The translations under genes were made by a program, and so were the position numbers. From Flavipsychrobacter sp. (GTDB taxonomy: Bacteria; Bacteroidota; Bacteroidia; Chitinophagales; Chitinophagaceae): a DNA stretch of 64,000 bases. Location: NCBI GenBank assembly GCA_016787265.1, contig JAEUVF010000003.1, positions 1 through 64,000 on the forward strand, given 5' to 3'. Under the pieces are notes generated by a model, which worked only from the letters and a program-made list of their open reading frames with translations, did not search any database and was not told the origin of the DNA. Shown here piece after piece: positions 13,819 through 23,722 of this stretch. Every line of letters starts with the position of its first letter. The stretch's first letter is position 1.

Positions 13819-16800
13819 TCATTCACCCCTGCCCTTACCTTCTATTTTCGCCGTTCGGTAAGAAGGTTGAACATTGAAATTGGCCGCTATACGATGAAAA
13901 TAATCCCTTCGAATGATCAGATCAGTGCCTTCCAATTTTGGAAATTCAAAATCCAGGCCTGACCAAATACTATCACCGGCATACTCGATCATCCAGGTTC
14001 GCATCCTTAAAACCGTTTCTCCTTTCTCATTTATCCCTGTTAGCCCGGATGCAGTATTTTTAGCAGTGAGATTCAAGGCCCTCATTACAGTCGGGTTCAA
14101 CCATAATAATTTATAATATTCGATTGTGTCCTCCTGGAAAATGGCAAACACTACTGTCGGTTCATATTCGAAATCCGGAACAATTCTTCCCCATATATGG
14201 TAAGGATAAGTCCAGTAGCTGGAAAATGGAATAATCTTATCAGCTGAATCCGCAAAATAAACCGCCCCCATGCTGTTTACTGGTTTGACATGAAGAGCAT
14301 GGGCATCTGCTAACGATTTTTCATAATGGGCAAGCCTGATCCAGTTGTCTTCCAACTCTCTGACTTCTCTGGTTATTGTATAGGGTTCGTTGTATTCGAT
14401 GGGTTTTAGCAGATCTTTTGGCCGGATCGTTATGGAGTTTCCATAAGCAGCCATGGAATCAATATCAAACGATGTTGCATACCTGAATATTCCTGCATCT
14501 TCTGCTTTCTCCCAACTGGTCAAATAACCATAAAGATCCTGGTTGATTATCTCGAATAAAAAATCGCCGGAATGGATATGTGATACAATATGCCGGTGCG
14601 ATCTGTTCTGGTAGATTTCAAATACCTCATCATATTTTCGCTGATAGCCTGCAACATACTTGCTGAAAACCGGGTTCATATCGATGCCAACATCCTGGAT
14701 GATCGGGAAACGTTTGTTGAGATGCAATAAGTAATCAAAATGGTTTGCATCTATTTGAGGATAAACAATACCGCCTGGTAATTGAAGCTCCGGATAGAAA
14801 AGATCGTATAGTTTTCCTATGAGTGAATCAATCAAAAAATAATGAGTGGGAAAAAAACTTCTGATCTCCGTCTCGAATTGCAAATGATAAGATGCATCTT
14901 TAGTTTTGTGTTCTTCCAAAAGTTGAAGAACGACAGCGAGCACAGGTTTTAAGAAACATTCATGGTTTTCAAAAAACCATTTCAAGGGTTTGACCAGCTT
15001 TTCAGGAGACTCGTTTAAAATATACTGAAGAGAGATCGTGACATGGCGGAATCGTTCCGTGGTGGATGCTTTTATACGACTGATGAGCATACAAATAAGG
15101 ATCTCTTCTGAGGACATTTCAAGTTTGTTTTCCAATTTGGATTCCCACTCAATAGGTTCCTGAAAAGGAAGCCGGTAGGAGGACATGGTTTTCAGGTTCT
15201 CCCACATCTCTTTCAATACCTTTTTCTCAAACCCGTTATTAGAAAGCGTCTTCAGCAGATTAGCGGAAAGATCAAAATTAAATTGAATATCCAGCCTGGA
15301 TGGTAATATCTCAAATAGAAATTCTATGGCTTTGTCCTTATTGATCCCAATTGCTTTCTTAAAAGCTTTTTGGTTTATGAATCGTTCAAAATGTCCGCCA
15401 ACATCATCTGCAAACCTGCAAATCCAATAATAACATTCGATATCATTGCCAGTTTCAAAGATAACATCTATCGGGAGCTTGTCAGAATACTCCCGGTTAT
15501 TTTTGCCTACGATCGTTACGATAAGTTCTTTAACCGGATCACTGACTTCACGGAATTGATCAAAATAGTAATACAGGGAAATAAAATCATTTTTCTGCAC
15601 ACCATTGGATTCAAAATAGTCGATCATTTCATCAGCATTCATCAATGAAAATTCCTTGCGTACTGTAATGCAGTTCTCGTACCAATTTTTCTTGAGGGAG
15701 GGTTTAAACTCCTTCTCTATAGGAATAGTTAGTTTACTATTGTACTCAAGAATAAGGCTATTGATCTTTTCTGTGAGTGTAGAAGAAAACCCGCGGTTAT
15801 GCCTGGGCTGTACCGCAGAAATGATCCGGCTGGCCAATTTACCGGCTTCGACCGTGTGGGTATTTTTCAGCTTACCATGCAGGTCAACGCAATACCGGGT
15901 AAAGTCTTCAGAGTCGTTGCAGGGAAATGTAAAAGCTATCAGGGACTCCACTACCGGGCTTACCTTCCCATTGGCGGCACAGAGCAGATCGATCAACCCT
16001 TTTTCTGCCACCCAGTTGTGATAGGATCTTTTCAGATCGCTTAGTAAATAAAGACTTGCCTTATCGAAATTTATATTAATAAACCGCTTAAACCATAGTC
16101 CGGGGAAATAATTCGTTTCCTTTCCATCTGTATGATATACCGCTGAATTCACAAGCACCTTAATATATTTTAATTCATCCAGGGCCTGGTCTGGAAATAG
16201 CTTTGCCATCCATTCAACCCCTTCAATAAGATCCCATAACGTAAGGTCTTTTCGCATGGTATAGGCAAACATGCACTCAATTCCTTTTCTAAAGCATACG
16301 GTAGCTTTATGACGGTCACCCGCGTTACTGAACAATATGGCAAGTCGTAAATTATTTTCCGCGATATCTCCATGAAGCCGGCGATCTTCTTCGTCTTTGG
16401 TTTTTTCTTCGAATATCTTATTCACGTAATCCCTGTTTGCATCTGAAATGAACTCTCCAAGCAGTTCGAACAACGTACTTGTTTGCAAAGGACCCATGAT
16501 GCTTCGCTGAAGAGAAACGGTAGTTTCTCCAGATACTTCCACAAGAATATCTATTATTTCTTTCCATTGATCTTCTGTCCTAATGAAGGATAAACCCTCC
16601 TTCAAGGATTCGTAAATCAGGTAGTGAGCTGAATAAAGATCAGCTACCCTTGGCTTTCCCAAAAAAGGGTCTGTTGAATATTGAAGGAAGTCGAATGCTT
16701 CTTTAATAGTGTAGTAATTTATCCTTTTGACATTTTTTGCAGCGATGATCCTGAGCCAGTATATGATCCAGTTGTAAAACCAGTTCCCAGCTTTGAACTT

Positions 16801-19482
16801 ATCGGTCAATTTTTTAAAAAGCTTTTTATCACCCGCGTATTTTCTGAATGCAGTGAAGAATTTTTCAAGGAGATCGGCTTCTCTGCCCAGCGAATGATCA
16901 ATCGTTAAGATTTTATCTGCCATTTTCAATATATCTGCCGCTGTCGCCTTCACCGTGACCCTTTTGTTTCGTAGCAGATTTTTTAAAACGGGGTATTTCC
17001 ACACCAATGAATTTATATATTCCTGGTTTCTGTTTGACTTCATTTCGTTATAAAAATGATCCTGGGATAAAAAGTGCTTATTTTTAATTGCATTTTCCAG
17101 CATCCTTATGAGCTCATCTTCTTTTTCAAGAACAATCAATCCCCTTATGAAATACTTTAATTCATGGTCCTTAATTTTATCACCTTTCCTGATGAGAGAC
17201 ATATATTGCGCCCAAGGAGCAGCAACTCCTCCTTCATCGCAAGCATAGCAAGCTCTAAGGCCACTAATAATATCAAGTGCTGGGTTTCCTTCAAAAAGCA
17301 GGTATTCACTAACATAATCAAATCCATATATTTTTCCAAGCGCTTCGGTATAAAGATCAAAATTGTTGGACAGGTTATCCTCTGTTGTTGCGATTACTTT
17401 GTCAATTTCATTTAACAGAATAATTCTAGGGAGATCTTTCTGAAGGCAGGCAGCTTTTACAAAATATTTATAGTTTCGTTCAATCAGCTCCCACGGCTGA
17501 CCATTGATAACACTATCGACAACAAAACTTGGCCTTATATAAGCGAGCATTTTTTCAAACTCACCACTTTCGTATAGAAATGACAAGTAATAACGGTACG
17601 CCTTTCTAAAAACATAAAAATCCTTTTTATCGAACCAGTCATTAATTGGTTGAAAAACTTTTTTCTCAATAGAAACTGATGCGCTTTTGAGACGTTCAAT
17701 GATAAATCTTCTGAAACTTTCGTGATAAACAATATAGCCGCTTTGCGAAAAGTTAATTTTAAGAACAGGTGACAACACCTCTAAAGATTCGCCAACATAA
17801 TCACCGCTGCCCGTTATCTCTACAAGTTCAAACTTGGTCAGGCTAAAATTCACTCCTGAAAGCACCTGCGGAATATCCTCCCGCATGTTTACCTGGGTTA
17901 GCAGATATTGGTAGTATTCGCTTAGGTTAAAAGTATAAACAGGCATGTTCTCAATAAACCTGAATAGATTGGTTTTACATTTCCTTACTTCATCAATCAG
18001 GTATTTCAGGTAAAGGGGATTGCCCCCGCTTTTCTTAAACAGCGTTTGAAAGAGATATTCCCCCTTTCTGACCGGGCTGTTTTTTATCTTCATTTTTCGA
18101 AATAACCCCTTAACATCTTCTTCCGTCCACGCAGGAATTGAAACTTTATGAAAGGATGATATTTCCTGTAGCTGCGAGATATTTTGAGAGGTAATGATGA
18201 CCCTTAACTTCGGAGATACGGATAGTTTTTCCAGATTCTGTATAATTGCGATGTCCTGCCGGGAAAGATCTGCAGAAGGCCGGTAGTTAAAAATTCGCTC
18301 TATATGATCCAAACCATCCACTATCAGGTAAGTGGGTTGTTCAATATGTTCCAGCAGCAAATTCAATTCACTTAAGGAGCTTGCATACTTTTTATTTTTG
18401 ACTGCTTTAAGTTTCGGAAACACCTGCAGTATATCGTGGATAAGGTTTCCATAAAATACGTTGAGCTGGATTCGTTCTTTCTGTAACAGATCGTCAAGTC
18501 TTGTATAACAATAATGACGGACGGAATGAATGCCTTTTTGTTTTAAAAGTTGTTGCAGATTTTCAATTAGCCAGGATTTTCCGCTGCCGGGTTCTCCTAC
18601 CAATATTATTTTTCTCTTCTCTTCGGTTTGCCTGATAATTTCCTCCAGTGCATCCTTTCTCGCTATGTTTTCATGTTTCACCACCGGAAAATTCTGTTCA
18701 ATCGTACCGTAATCAGTTCTTATGTTCAGTTCACGGAATATCATCTTCGTATCTAACACAATGTCTTTACTTCTTGCCCTCTTTATGAGTGCTGTAAGTG
18801 ACAAAACAAAATGACTAGGACTTATATGATCATTAGGAAAGATCCCGATACCAAGGTTCTTTACCTGCTGAAAAACGATTGTTTCCAGCGCACCGGGTGC
18901 ATTAAGGTCAAGACTGAATTTAGGTAACGTTGTTTCTATCAACAAATGATTGCAGAATTCCAGGAAATCTTCACGATCAATCCTCTCTGCTTCTTTACGA
19001 AACCGCCGCCACGAACTTACCGGCAATGTTTGTCCTTCAGGCCAGATGGCTCTTCCTTTTATCCTGAATACATTAGTGGCGTATTCTGCAAAAGAATCTT
19101 TTTCGGTAACCGGCTCCAGGAAATCTTTTAATGCATCGGTAGGTGCATTCCAAGCAAGACAAAGTCTGAACTCCGTAAGCCTTTTATGCCTTGAATAGAT
19201 TTTCCAGTTGGCGTATAATTTATCCAGTGCAATCCCGTAGGATGAATCTGCGGCAATATCACTTTTTTGAAAAGTGTGATTGGACTCCCCGCTGTATTTC
19301 ATTTGCTTTTTGAAATGCCTCGTTTTATTTTTTATGAGCAAATCATCAATCCGGTCTCCCTGAAATTCTTTTTTGTCAATGACAAACTCACTCTCATTTT
19401 CGTCTAAAATTTCTTTCAGAATAAAATAAGCAGTTAATAGATCCTGGTACTCATATCCTTCATGTGCTTTTGTAAGTGCCAT
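13819..19482 (-). CDS. Avs-like STAND NTPase with N-terminal Cap4-type nuclease domain
   Basis: A giant 1887-residue protein. Residues 1-110 resemble the Cap4/DUF4297 nuclease core: GYEYQDLLTAYFIL, then E39 and D46/D47 in FQGDRIDDLLI, and K-K-Q60-M-K62, an (E/D)…Q-x-K active site. A STAND/NACHT-like ATPase follows with Walker A GEPGSGKS (296-303), Walker B YLIVDGLDHI (385-394) and a sensor strand LRVIITSQ. From about 560 to the end the protein is helical, repeat-like, without recognised motifs. This plan, nuclease, STAND motor and a long C-terminal sensor, is that of Avs proteins, which detect conserved phage proteins and then cut DNA. The target protein cannot be told from sequence. Confidence 0.8.
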   Translation of the reverse strand: MALTKAHEGYEYQDLLTAYFILKEILDENESEFVIDKKEFQGDRIDDLLIKNKTRHFKKQMKYSGESNHTFQKSDIAADSSYGIALDKLYANWKIYSRHKRLTEFRLCLAWNAPTDALKDFLEPVTEKDSFAEYATNVFRIKGRAIWPEGQTLPVSSWRRFRKEAERIDREDFLEFCNHLLIETTLPKFSLDLNAPGALETIVFQQVKNLGIGIFPNDHISPSHFVLSLTALIKRARSKDIVLDTKMIFRELNIRTDYGTIEQNFPVVKHENIARKDALEEIIRQTEEKRKIILVGEPGSGKSWLIENLQQLLKQKGIHSVRHYCYTRLDDLLQKERIQLNVFYGNLIHDILQVFPKLKAVKNKKYASSLSELNLLLEHIEQPTYLIVDGLDHIERIFNYRPSADLSRQDIAIIQNLEKLSVSPKLRVIITSQNISQLQEISSFHKVSIPAWTEEDVKGLFRKMKIKNSPVRKGEYLFQTLFKKSGGNPLYLKYLIDEVRKCKTNLFRFIENMPVYTFNLSEYYQYLLTQVNMREDIPQVLSGVNFSLTKFELVEITGSGDYVGESLEVLSPVLKINFSQSGYIVYHESFRRFIIERLKSASVSIEKKVFQPINDWFDKKDFYVFRKAYRYYLSFLYESGEFEKMLAYIRPSFVVDSVINGQPWELIERNYKYFVKAACLQKDLPRIILLNEIDKVIATTEDNLSNNFDLYTEALGKIYGFDYVSEYLLFEGNPALDIISGLRACYACDEGGVAAPWAQYMSLIRKGDKIKDHELKYFIRGLIVLEKEDELIRMLENAIKNKHFLSQDHFYNEMKSNRNQEYINSLVWKYPVLKNLLRNKRVTVKATAADILKMADKILTIDHSLGREADLLEKFFTAFRKYAGDKKLFKKLTDKFKAGNWFYNWIIYWLRIIAAKNVKRINYYTIKEAFDFLQYSTDPFLGKPRVADLYSAHYLIYESLKEGLSFIRTEDQWKEIIDILVEVSGETTVSLQRSIMGPLQTSTLFELLGEFISDANRDYVNKIFEEKTKDEEDRRLHGDIAENNLRLAILFSNAGDRHKATVCFRKGIECMFAYTMRKDLTLWDLIEGVEWMAKLFPDQALDELKYIKVLVNSAVYHTDGKETNYFPGLWFKRFININFDKASLYLLSDLKRSYHNWVAEKGLIDLLCAANGKVSPVVESLIAFTFPCNDSEDFTRYCVDLHGKLKNTHTVEAGKLASRIISAVQPRHNRGFSSTLTEKINSLILEYNSKLTIPIEKEFKPSLKKNWYENCITVRKEFSLMNADEMIDYFESNGVQKNDFISLYYYFDQFREVSDPVKELIVTIVGKNNREYSDKLPIDVIFETGNDIECYYWICRFADDVGGHFERFINQKAFKKAIGINKDKAIEFLFEILPSRLDIQFNFDLSANLLKTLSNNGFEKKVLKEMWENLKTMSSYRLPFQEPIEWESKLENKLEMSSEEILICMLISRIKASTTERFRHVTISLQYILNESPEKLVKPLKWFFENHECFLKPVLAVVLQLLEEHKTKDASYHLQFETEIRSFFPTHYFLIDSLIGKLYDLFYPELQLPGGIVYPQIDANHFDYLLHLNKRFPIIQDVGIDMNPVFSKYVAGYQRKYDEVFEIYQNRSHRHIVSHIHSGDFLFEIINQDLYGYLTSWEKAEDAGIFRYATSFDIDSMAAYGNSITIRPKDLLKPIEYNEPYTITREVRELEDNWIRLAHYEKSLADAHALHVKPVNSMGAVYFADSADKIIPFSSYWTYPYHIWGRIVPDFEYEPTVVFAIFQEDTIEYYKLLWLNPTVMRALNLTAKNTASGLTGINEKGETVLRMRTWMIEYAGDSIWSGLDFEFPKLEGTDLIIRRDYFHRIAANFNVQPSYRTAKIEGKGRGE

Positions 19483-19572
19483 AGTGGAAATGAAGCTGTT
19501 TTTTCAAATTTATGTCAGAAATATACTAAATAAATTAGTATTTTAGACTCCTTTATATACCAAAGAATAAAA

Positions 19573-21873
19573 ATGAGACCTGCGAGACGAAATGTAAAAA
19601 TGAAACATTTTGCCTATGAATTCGATCAAAAGAATATCCCTGATTCTTTTGAAGAAAGAGTCAATGTACTCCGCAAAATAGGTAAGCAGGCCAAAAAAGA
19701 TTTTGAAGAAAAATATAGCCATTTATCATCCTGGTTCAGGGACTATGATGCGCTTTACTTACTTTCTTATTGTGTTTATTATTTTTCGACCTACGAAGCG
19801 GGTCTCGATGAAGAAGTAGAAAAAGGACATTTGGAGTTCCCGCCGCATTTTCAGGAGATACTTCAGGCATTTTCGCTTTGCACCGAACAGGCTGTTACAA
19901 CAAGACCATTGCGGGATCAGGCCGAACCGTTTAAAAAAGAAATGAGAGAGATCGGTGATGCCATGCTATGGAAAATGTTTGACATCCCGGAAAATATCAG
20001 CACTGAAAAGGAAATCAACGCATATAATCTCAGAACAGAAATGATGACCCACACGCTCGCTATAAGAGGATGGGCCTATGATCACCAGATCAAAAATGTT
20101 TTGGCAGATTTATGTGAGCTGCTTGCTGATGACTGTATCAAGGCATTTGGATTCTCTCTTGCTCCATTGTTTAAATTATTGTATGTGCTCCTTGATAAAG
20201 TCAATGACAGAATTAACGTACACAGGGATAAAGTAAATAACATTTTAACTTTAATTTCTTATGATCAGGTATTCGATGCTTATGAAAAAGAATTTCCGCA
20301 TTTAGCCATATCTGATAAGAAAACAAGAGAGCGGATTTGGGAGCATTTTGGTAAGAATCTTAATTATATGCGCTTTGCTGTTTTGTCGCATTCCGATCTT
20401 TGCCTTGATAAGATATTTACATTTTCAGCGGAAGAAATAGCAGCATACACCGATGACCAGTTCTCAAAAGATCAGATCATTTTTATTTTCGATAAGCTTT
20501 CTTACCGGTTTAAAGAATTAAAGGATTTTAATAAAGAATACTTTGTACTGGACAATCCCATGCATTCCAGGCCATTTATAAAGCTGGACGACGAAAACTA
20601 CTTTAGCTCACTATGGAGCCATCTTCCTAACCTCAGCATTCGCTTGCTGGAAACACTTATCGAGGGTGATCCGGGTCTGAAGTCCAAATTCAATCAGGTG
20701 AAAGCAGATTACCTAGAAAAACAAATCCAAAAACTGTTTAAAGAAAATTTTCCTGACGCACAGATTTTTTCTGGAACTCAATGGAGAGACCCTGTGTCGT
20801 ACCAGCAATTTGAAAATGATCTGCTCGTAGTGCAGGGGCCTTTTGCCATTATTGTTGAATGTAAATCCGGATTACCAACACCTGCTGCAAAACGGGGGGC
20901 GCCTGAGCGTTTATTTAAGACCCTGCAGAGCCTGGTTGAAGAGCCGTCAGAACAAGCGTTGAGGTTTATTGAATTTTTAAAACGAACTGACAATACGGTA
21001 AACCTTTCCACTAAAAATGGAAAGAAATTTTCGCTCGATAAATCCGGTATCAGGTATTTTATTCCGCTTGGTATCACTTTTGCCCAATTAGCTGCTATAG
21101 GTACTAATTTGAAATTGCTGATCGACGCGGGTGTAACTGATAAATGTATTCCCGACCTTATAACATCCATTAATCTCACCGACCTGCAAATAATATTTGA
21201 TATACTTGATTCTCCGGCCCAAAGGATACATTATCTACAGAAACGAAGAGAATTTGAAGTACATAATAAGTTCAGTGGCGATGAGATGGATTTGCTGGCT
21301 TTTTACCTGGACACGGGTTTTAATCTGGGAAAATGTGAATTTGAAGAAACTTGGTTTTATAACTTAAATATGAAGTCCAAAGAGATCGATCCCTATATTC
21401 TCAATAAGGAGGCGGGTATTGAAACTTCCAGGCCTGAGCTTTTAATGACTAAATGGTGGAAAGATATTTTGTACTCGCTAAAAATGCGTAAGTCGGAAAC
21501 CTGGCTTGAATCCTCCTATATCCTTTTGAACTTTCATCATGAAGAGCAGAAGGGATTTGAGAAAATGTATAATGAGCTTGTTGGTCAAATTAAAGAAGCT
21601 AAAACTACCCATAAGCATAATTGGGTGATCTTCTCTTCCGTAAATCCGCATCGCAGGTTTATGCTTTATGCGTATCCTTATATAGATACAGATATAAAGG
21701 AACGAAACCTGATGATTGAAGATATACTTACTCATGATATTCCGGAAAATACTAAAGGTGCATTATTAATTGCCGTTAATCTCGATAAGCAGCATTATCC
21801 ATACAGCGCATTGGCGACAAGACTGTCTGCTGAACTATTTGATTCAAACTTTTCGGCTATTAGGGCCAACTAA
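19573..21873 (+). CDS. Hypothetical 766-residue protein with PD-(D/E)XK-like motif
   Basis: This gene is divergent from the Avs-like gene, 90 bases apart. The first 390 residues are helical with no motif I know. Around residues 410-435 there is YQQFENDLLVV followed by FAIIVECKSG, a D…E-x-K pattern fitting the core of a PD-(D/E)XK nuclease of the kind that sits in NERD-type proteins. The start at 19573 is the first ATG; a second at 19600 (MKHFAYEF) is possible. It may be an independent defence nuclease or a partner of the STAND protein. No close family recognised. Confidence 0.6.
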   Translation: MRPARRNVKMKHFAYEFDQKNIPDSFEERVNVLRKIGKQAKKDFEEKYSHLSSWFRDYDALYLLSYCVYYFSTYEAGLDEEVEKGHLEFPPHFQEILQAFSLCTEQAVTTRPLRDQAEPFKKEMREIGDAMLWKMFDIPENISTEKEINAYNLRTEMMTHTLAIRGWAYDHQIKNVLADLCELLADDCIKAFGFSLAPLFKLLYVLLDKVNDRINVHRDKVNNILTLISYDQVFDAYEKEFPHLAISDKKTRERIWEHFGKNLNYMRFAVLSHSDLCLDKIFTFSAEEIAAYTDDQFSKDQIIFIFDKLSYRFKELKDFNKEYFVLDNPMHSRPFIKLDDENYFSSLWSHLPNLSIRLLETLIEGDPGLKSKFNQVKADYLEKQIQKLFKENFPDAQIFSGTQWRDPVSYQQFENDLLVVQGPFAIIVECKSGLPTPAAKRGAPERLFKTLQSLVEEPSEQALRFIEFLKRTDNTVNLSTKNGKKFSLDKSGIRYFIPLGITFAQLAAIGTNLKLLIDAGVTDKCIPDLITSINLTDLQIIFDILDSPAQRIHYLQKRREFEVHNKFSGDEMDLLAFYLDTGFNLGKCEFEETWFYNLNMKSKEIDPYILNKEAGIETSRPELLMTKWWKDILYSLKMRKSETWLESSYILLNFHHEEQKGFEKMYNELVGQIKEAKTTHKHNWVIFSSVNPHRRFMLYAYPYIDTDIKERNLMIEDILTHDIPENTKGALLIAVNLDKQHYPYSALATRLSAELFDSNFSAIRAN

Positions 21874-21937
21874 TTCAATGCAAAACGCTCCACGTTTCAA
21901 TTTCATTTATAGTCTTTATTGAGCTGGCGATTGTATT

Positions 21938-22192
21938 TCATGGCATCGCCTGTTTCGACGCTCCGTTCATCTTTCTCTTCATTGTGGATCTGGGTTTAGT
22001 TAGCCCTGTTTTGTAACGAAACGGGGTCAATGCGAAAGTCATGTTCGGGCCGCCATCCTTCAGCGGCTGATAAGCTGCGCCAAAAAATTCCGGCATATAC
22101 TCAGGCTCCCACACACAAACCCATCTTTTATTCCGTTGCTTTTTGGCGGCTTGGTGAACCGGCCCGTGAGAGAGGACTTTCTTTTTTCCCAT
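21938..22192 (-). CDS. Possible small protein upstream of ssb
   Basis: An 84-residue frame reading MGKKKVLSHGPVHQ and then AKKQRNKRWVCVWEPEYMPE. The KKQRNK plus Cys-containing segment resembles the frame at 4596-4739, which sits in the same position and orientation in front of radC. It is convergent with the nuclease-like gene and divergent from ssb. Recurrence in two mobilisation modules supports a real small gene, although the C-terminus is unremarkable and a plus-strand frame also covers part of it. Confidence 0.35.
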   Translation of the reverse strand: MGKKKVLSHGPVHQAAKKQRNKRWVCVWEPEYMPEFFGAAYQPLKDGGPNMTFALTPFRYKTGLTKPRSTMKRKMNGASKQAMP

Positions 22193-22243
22193 TTTCTTTT
22201 ACCAAATATTTTTTTTCATCATTAAAATTTAACAGTTAAGGAA

Positions 22244-22630
22244 ATGACAGGAAAAGTGACCGCAGATGCGACAGTCACCACAACCAAAAGCGAAAAGAAA
22301 GTCGTGAATTTCTCCATCGCCATTAATGACAGGTACAAGCCTAAAGACTCCGATGAATGGAAGCAGTTCACAACGTTTGTGAGTTGCTCGTTTTGGCGGA
22401 GCGAATCCATTGCCGCCAGTATTAAAAAAGGAATACTGGTGGAAGTGGCGGGGCGAATCTCGGTGAGTGCATGGATTAACATGAAAGGCGAAGCAAAAGT
22501 CACGCTGAACTTTCATGTAAACAGTATCAAACTACACGAGAAACCGGCAACGGCAACCGTCACGCAACGCTCGACGCTTCTACGATGTTCGACATCACTG
22601 ATGCGACATAGGCTTCACGCTCGATTATGA
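22244..22630 (+). CDS. ssb: Single-stranded DNA-binding protein, C-terminus lost by deletion
   Basis: Residues 1-105 form a complete SSB OB fold: MTGKVTADATV, then VVNFSIAINDRYKPKDSDEW, TTFVSCSFWRSESIAASIKKG and VEVAGRISVSAW. After about residue 105 the frame turns into VTQRSTLLRCSTSLMRHRLHARL, which is not SSB sequence but an out-of-frame reading of a traG remnant. The acidic DDxPF-type tail that recruits partners is missing. A deletion therefore removed the end of ssb and everything up to the middle of the coupling-protein gene. The OB fold could still bind DNA. Confidence 0.75.
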   Translation: MTGKVTADATVTTTKSEKKVVNFSIAINDRYKPKDSDEWKQFTTFVSCSFWRSESIAASIKKGILVEVAGRISVSAWINMKGEAKVTLNFHVNSIKLHEKPATATVTQRSTLLRCSTSLMRHRLHARL

Positions 22631-23599
22631 TGGGATTAAATCGTGATTGGATCACCACGCATGGAGACTTCTTTGTGGAATCTCCAATCAACTTTTTAAC
22701 AGACATTATCTGGTTCCTGAAAAAATACCAGTACGGAAAATACCTTACCCTTCCTCACGTAATTGAACTGATGCAGGTGGAATATGAAAAACTTTTCTCT
22801 GTGCTCAGGACTGAACCGCAAATAGAGGTGCTGGTCAACCCGTTCATATCAGCTTATCAAAATGATGCAATGGAACATTTGGAGGGACAGTTCGCCAGTG
22901 CCAAGATCGGAATGGGCAGGCTATCTTCTCCGCAACCGTACGGGGTGCTTCAGCAAACGATTTTACACTTGACATTAATGATCCTAAAAATTCGAAGATC
23001 ATTTGCCTTGCCAACAATCCGCAGAAACAACAAGTATATGGAGCTGTAATTTCACTGTATATTACGAGGTTGATAAAACTGGTCAATCAAAAAGGCAGGT
23101 TGAAATCAATCCTGGTGTTTGATGAATTTCCGAACATCATTTTAAATGATGTAGATAGTCTGATTGCAACTGCCCGTTCCAACAAAATAGCGACCTGTTT
23201 AGAAATCCAGGATTTTAGTCAACTAAAAAAGATTATGGCGTTGAACAATCTTCCGTAATTATGAATATTACGAGAAATATAATCAGTGGGCAGGTAACTA
23301 GCGAGACTTCAAAATTTCTATCAGACCGATTCGGAAAGATTAAACAGATTAAGGAAAGTATTTCTATTAATCGCACTGATACCTCAATTAGCAAATCCAG
23401 TCAATTGGATTTTGCGATCCCTCAATCAAAAATCGCCGGACTTTCGTCAGGTGAGTTTGTAGGGATGATAGCCGACGATCCAGCAAATAAGATCAAGCAT
23501 AAAACTTTTCATTTTGAAATCCTAAATAATCATGAAGCATTACTTAGTAAGCCCAAAAAATATCTTCAATTACCCAAAATAGAAACCATTACAACTTAA
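22567..23599 (+). pseudogene. traG: Decayed TraG/VirD4 coupling protein gene
   Basis: From 22567 the sequence reads TLDASTMFDITDAT-stop-ASRSIMMGLNRDWITTHGDFF, matching residues near 280-320 of the intact coupling protein at 7266-9188. The homology continues to 23599 but is split by an in-frame stop at about 22609 and by frameshifts near 22970 and 23240; the Walker B part LVFDEFPNIILND is still readable. The whole N-terminal half, including the membrane anchor and Walker A, is gone. It is the end of a second mobilisation module whose mobC and relaxase were deleted. Confidence 0.85.
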
Positions 23600-23722
23600 A
23601 TGGTATTACAAATTTTTCGTATAATAAAAGTTGAAGTAGCCGATATTATTGAGACTGAAATAGAAAGAATTTTAAATACTCCGGGGCTGTCTTCAGGTTT
23701 AAAATAAAGGCTGTTTAAATAG

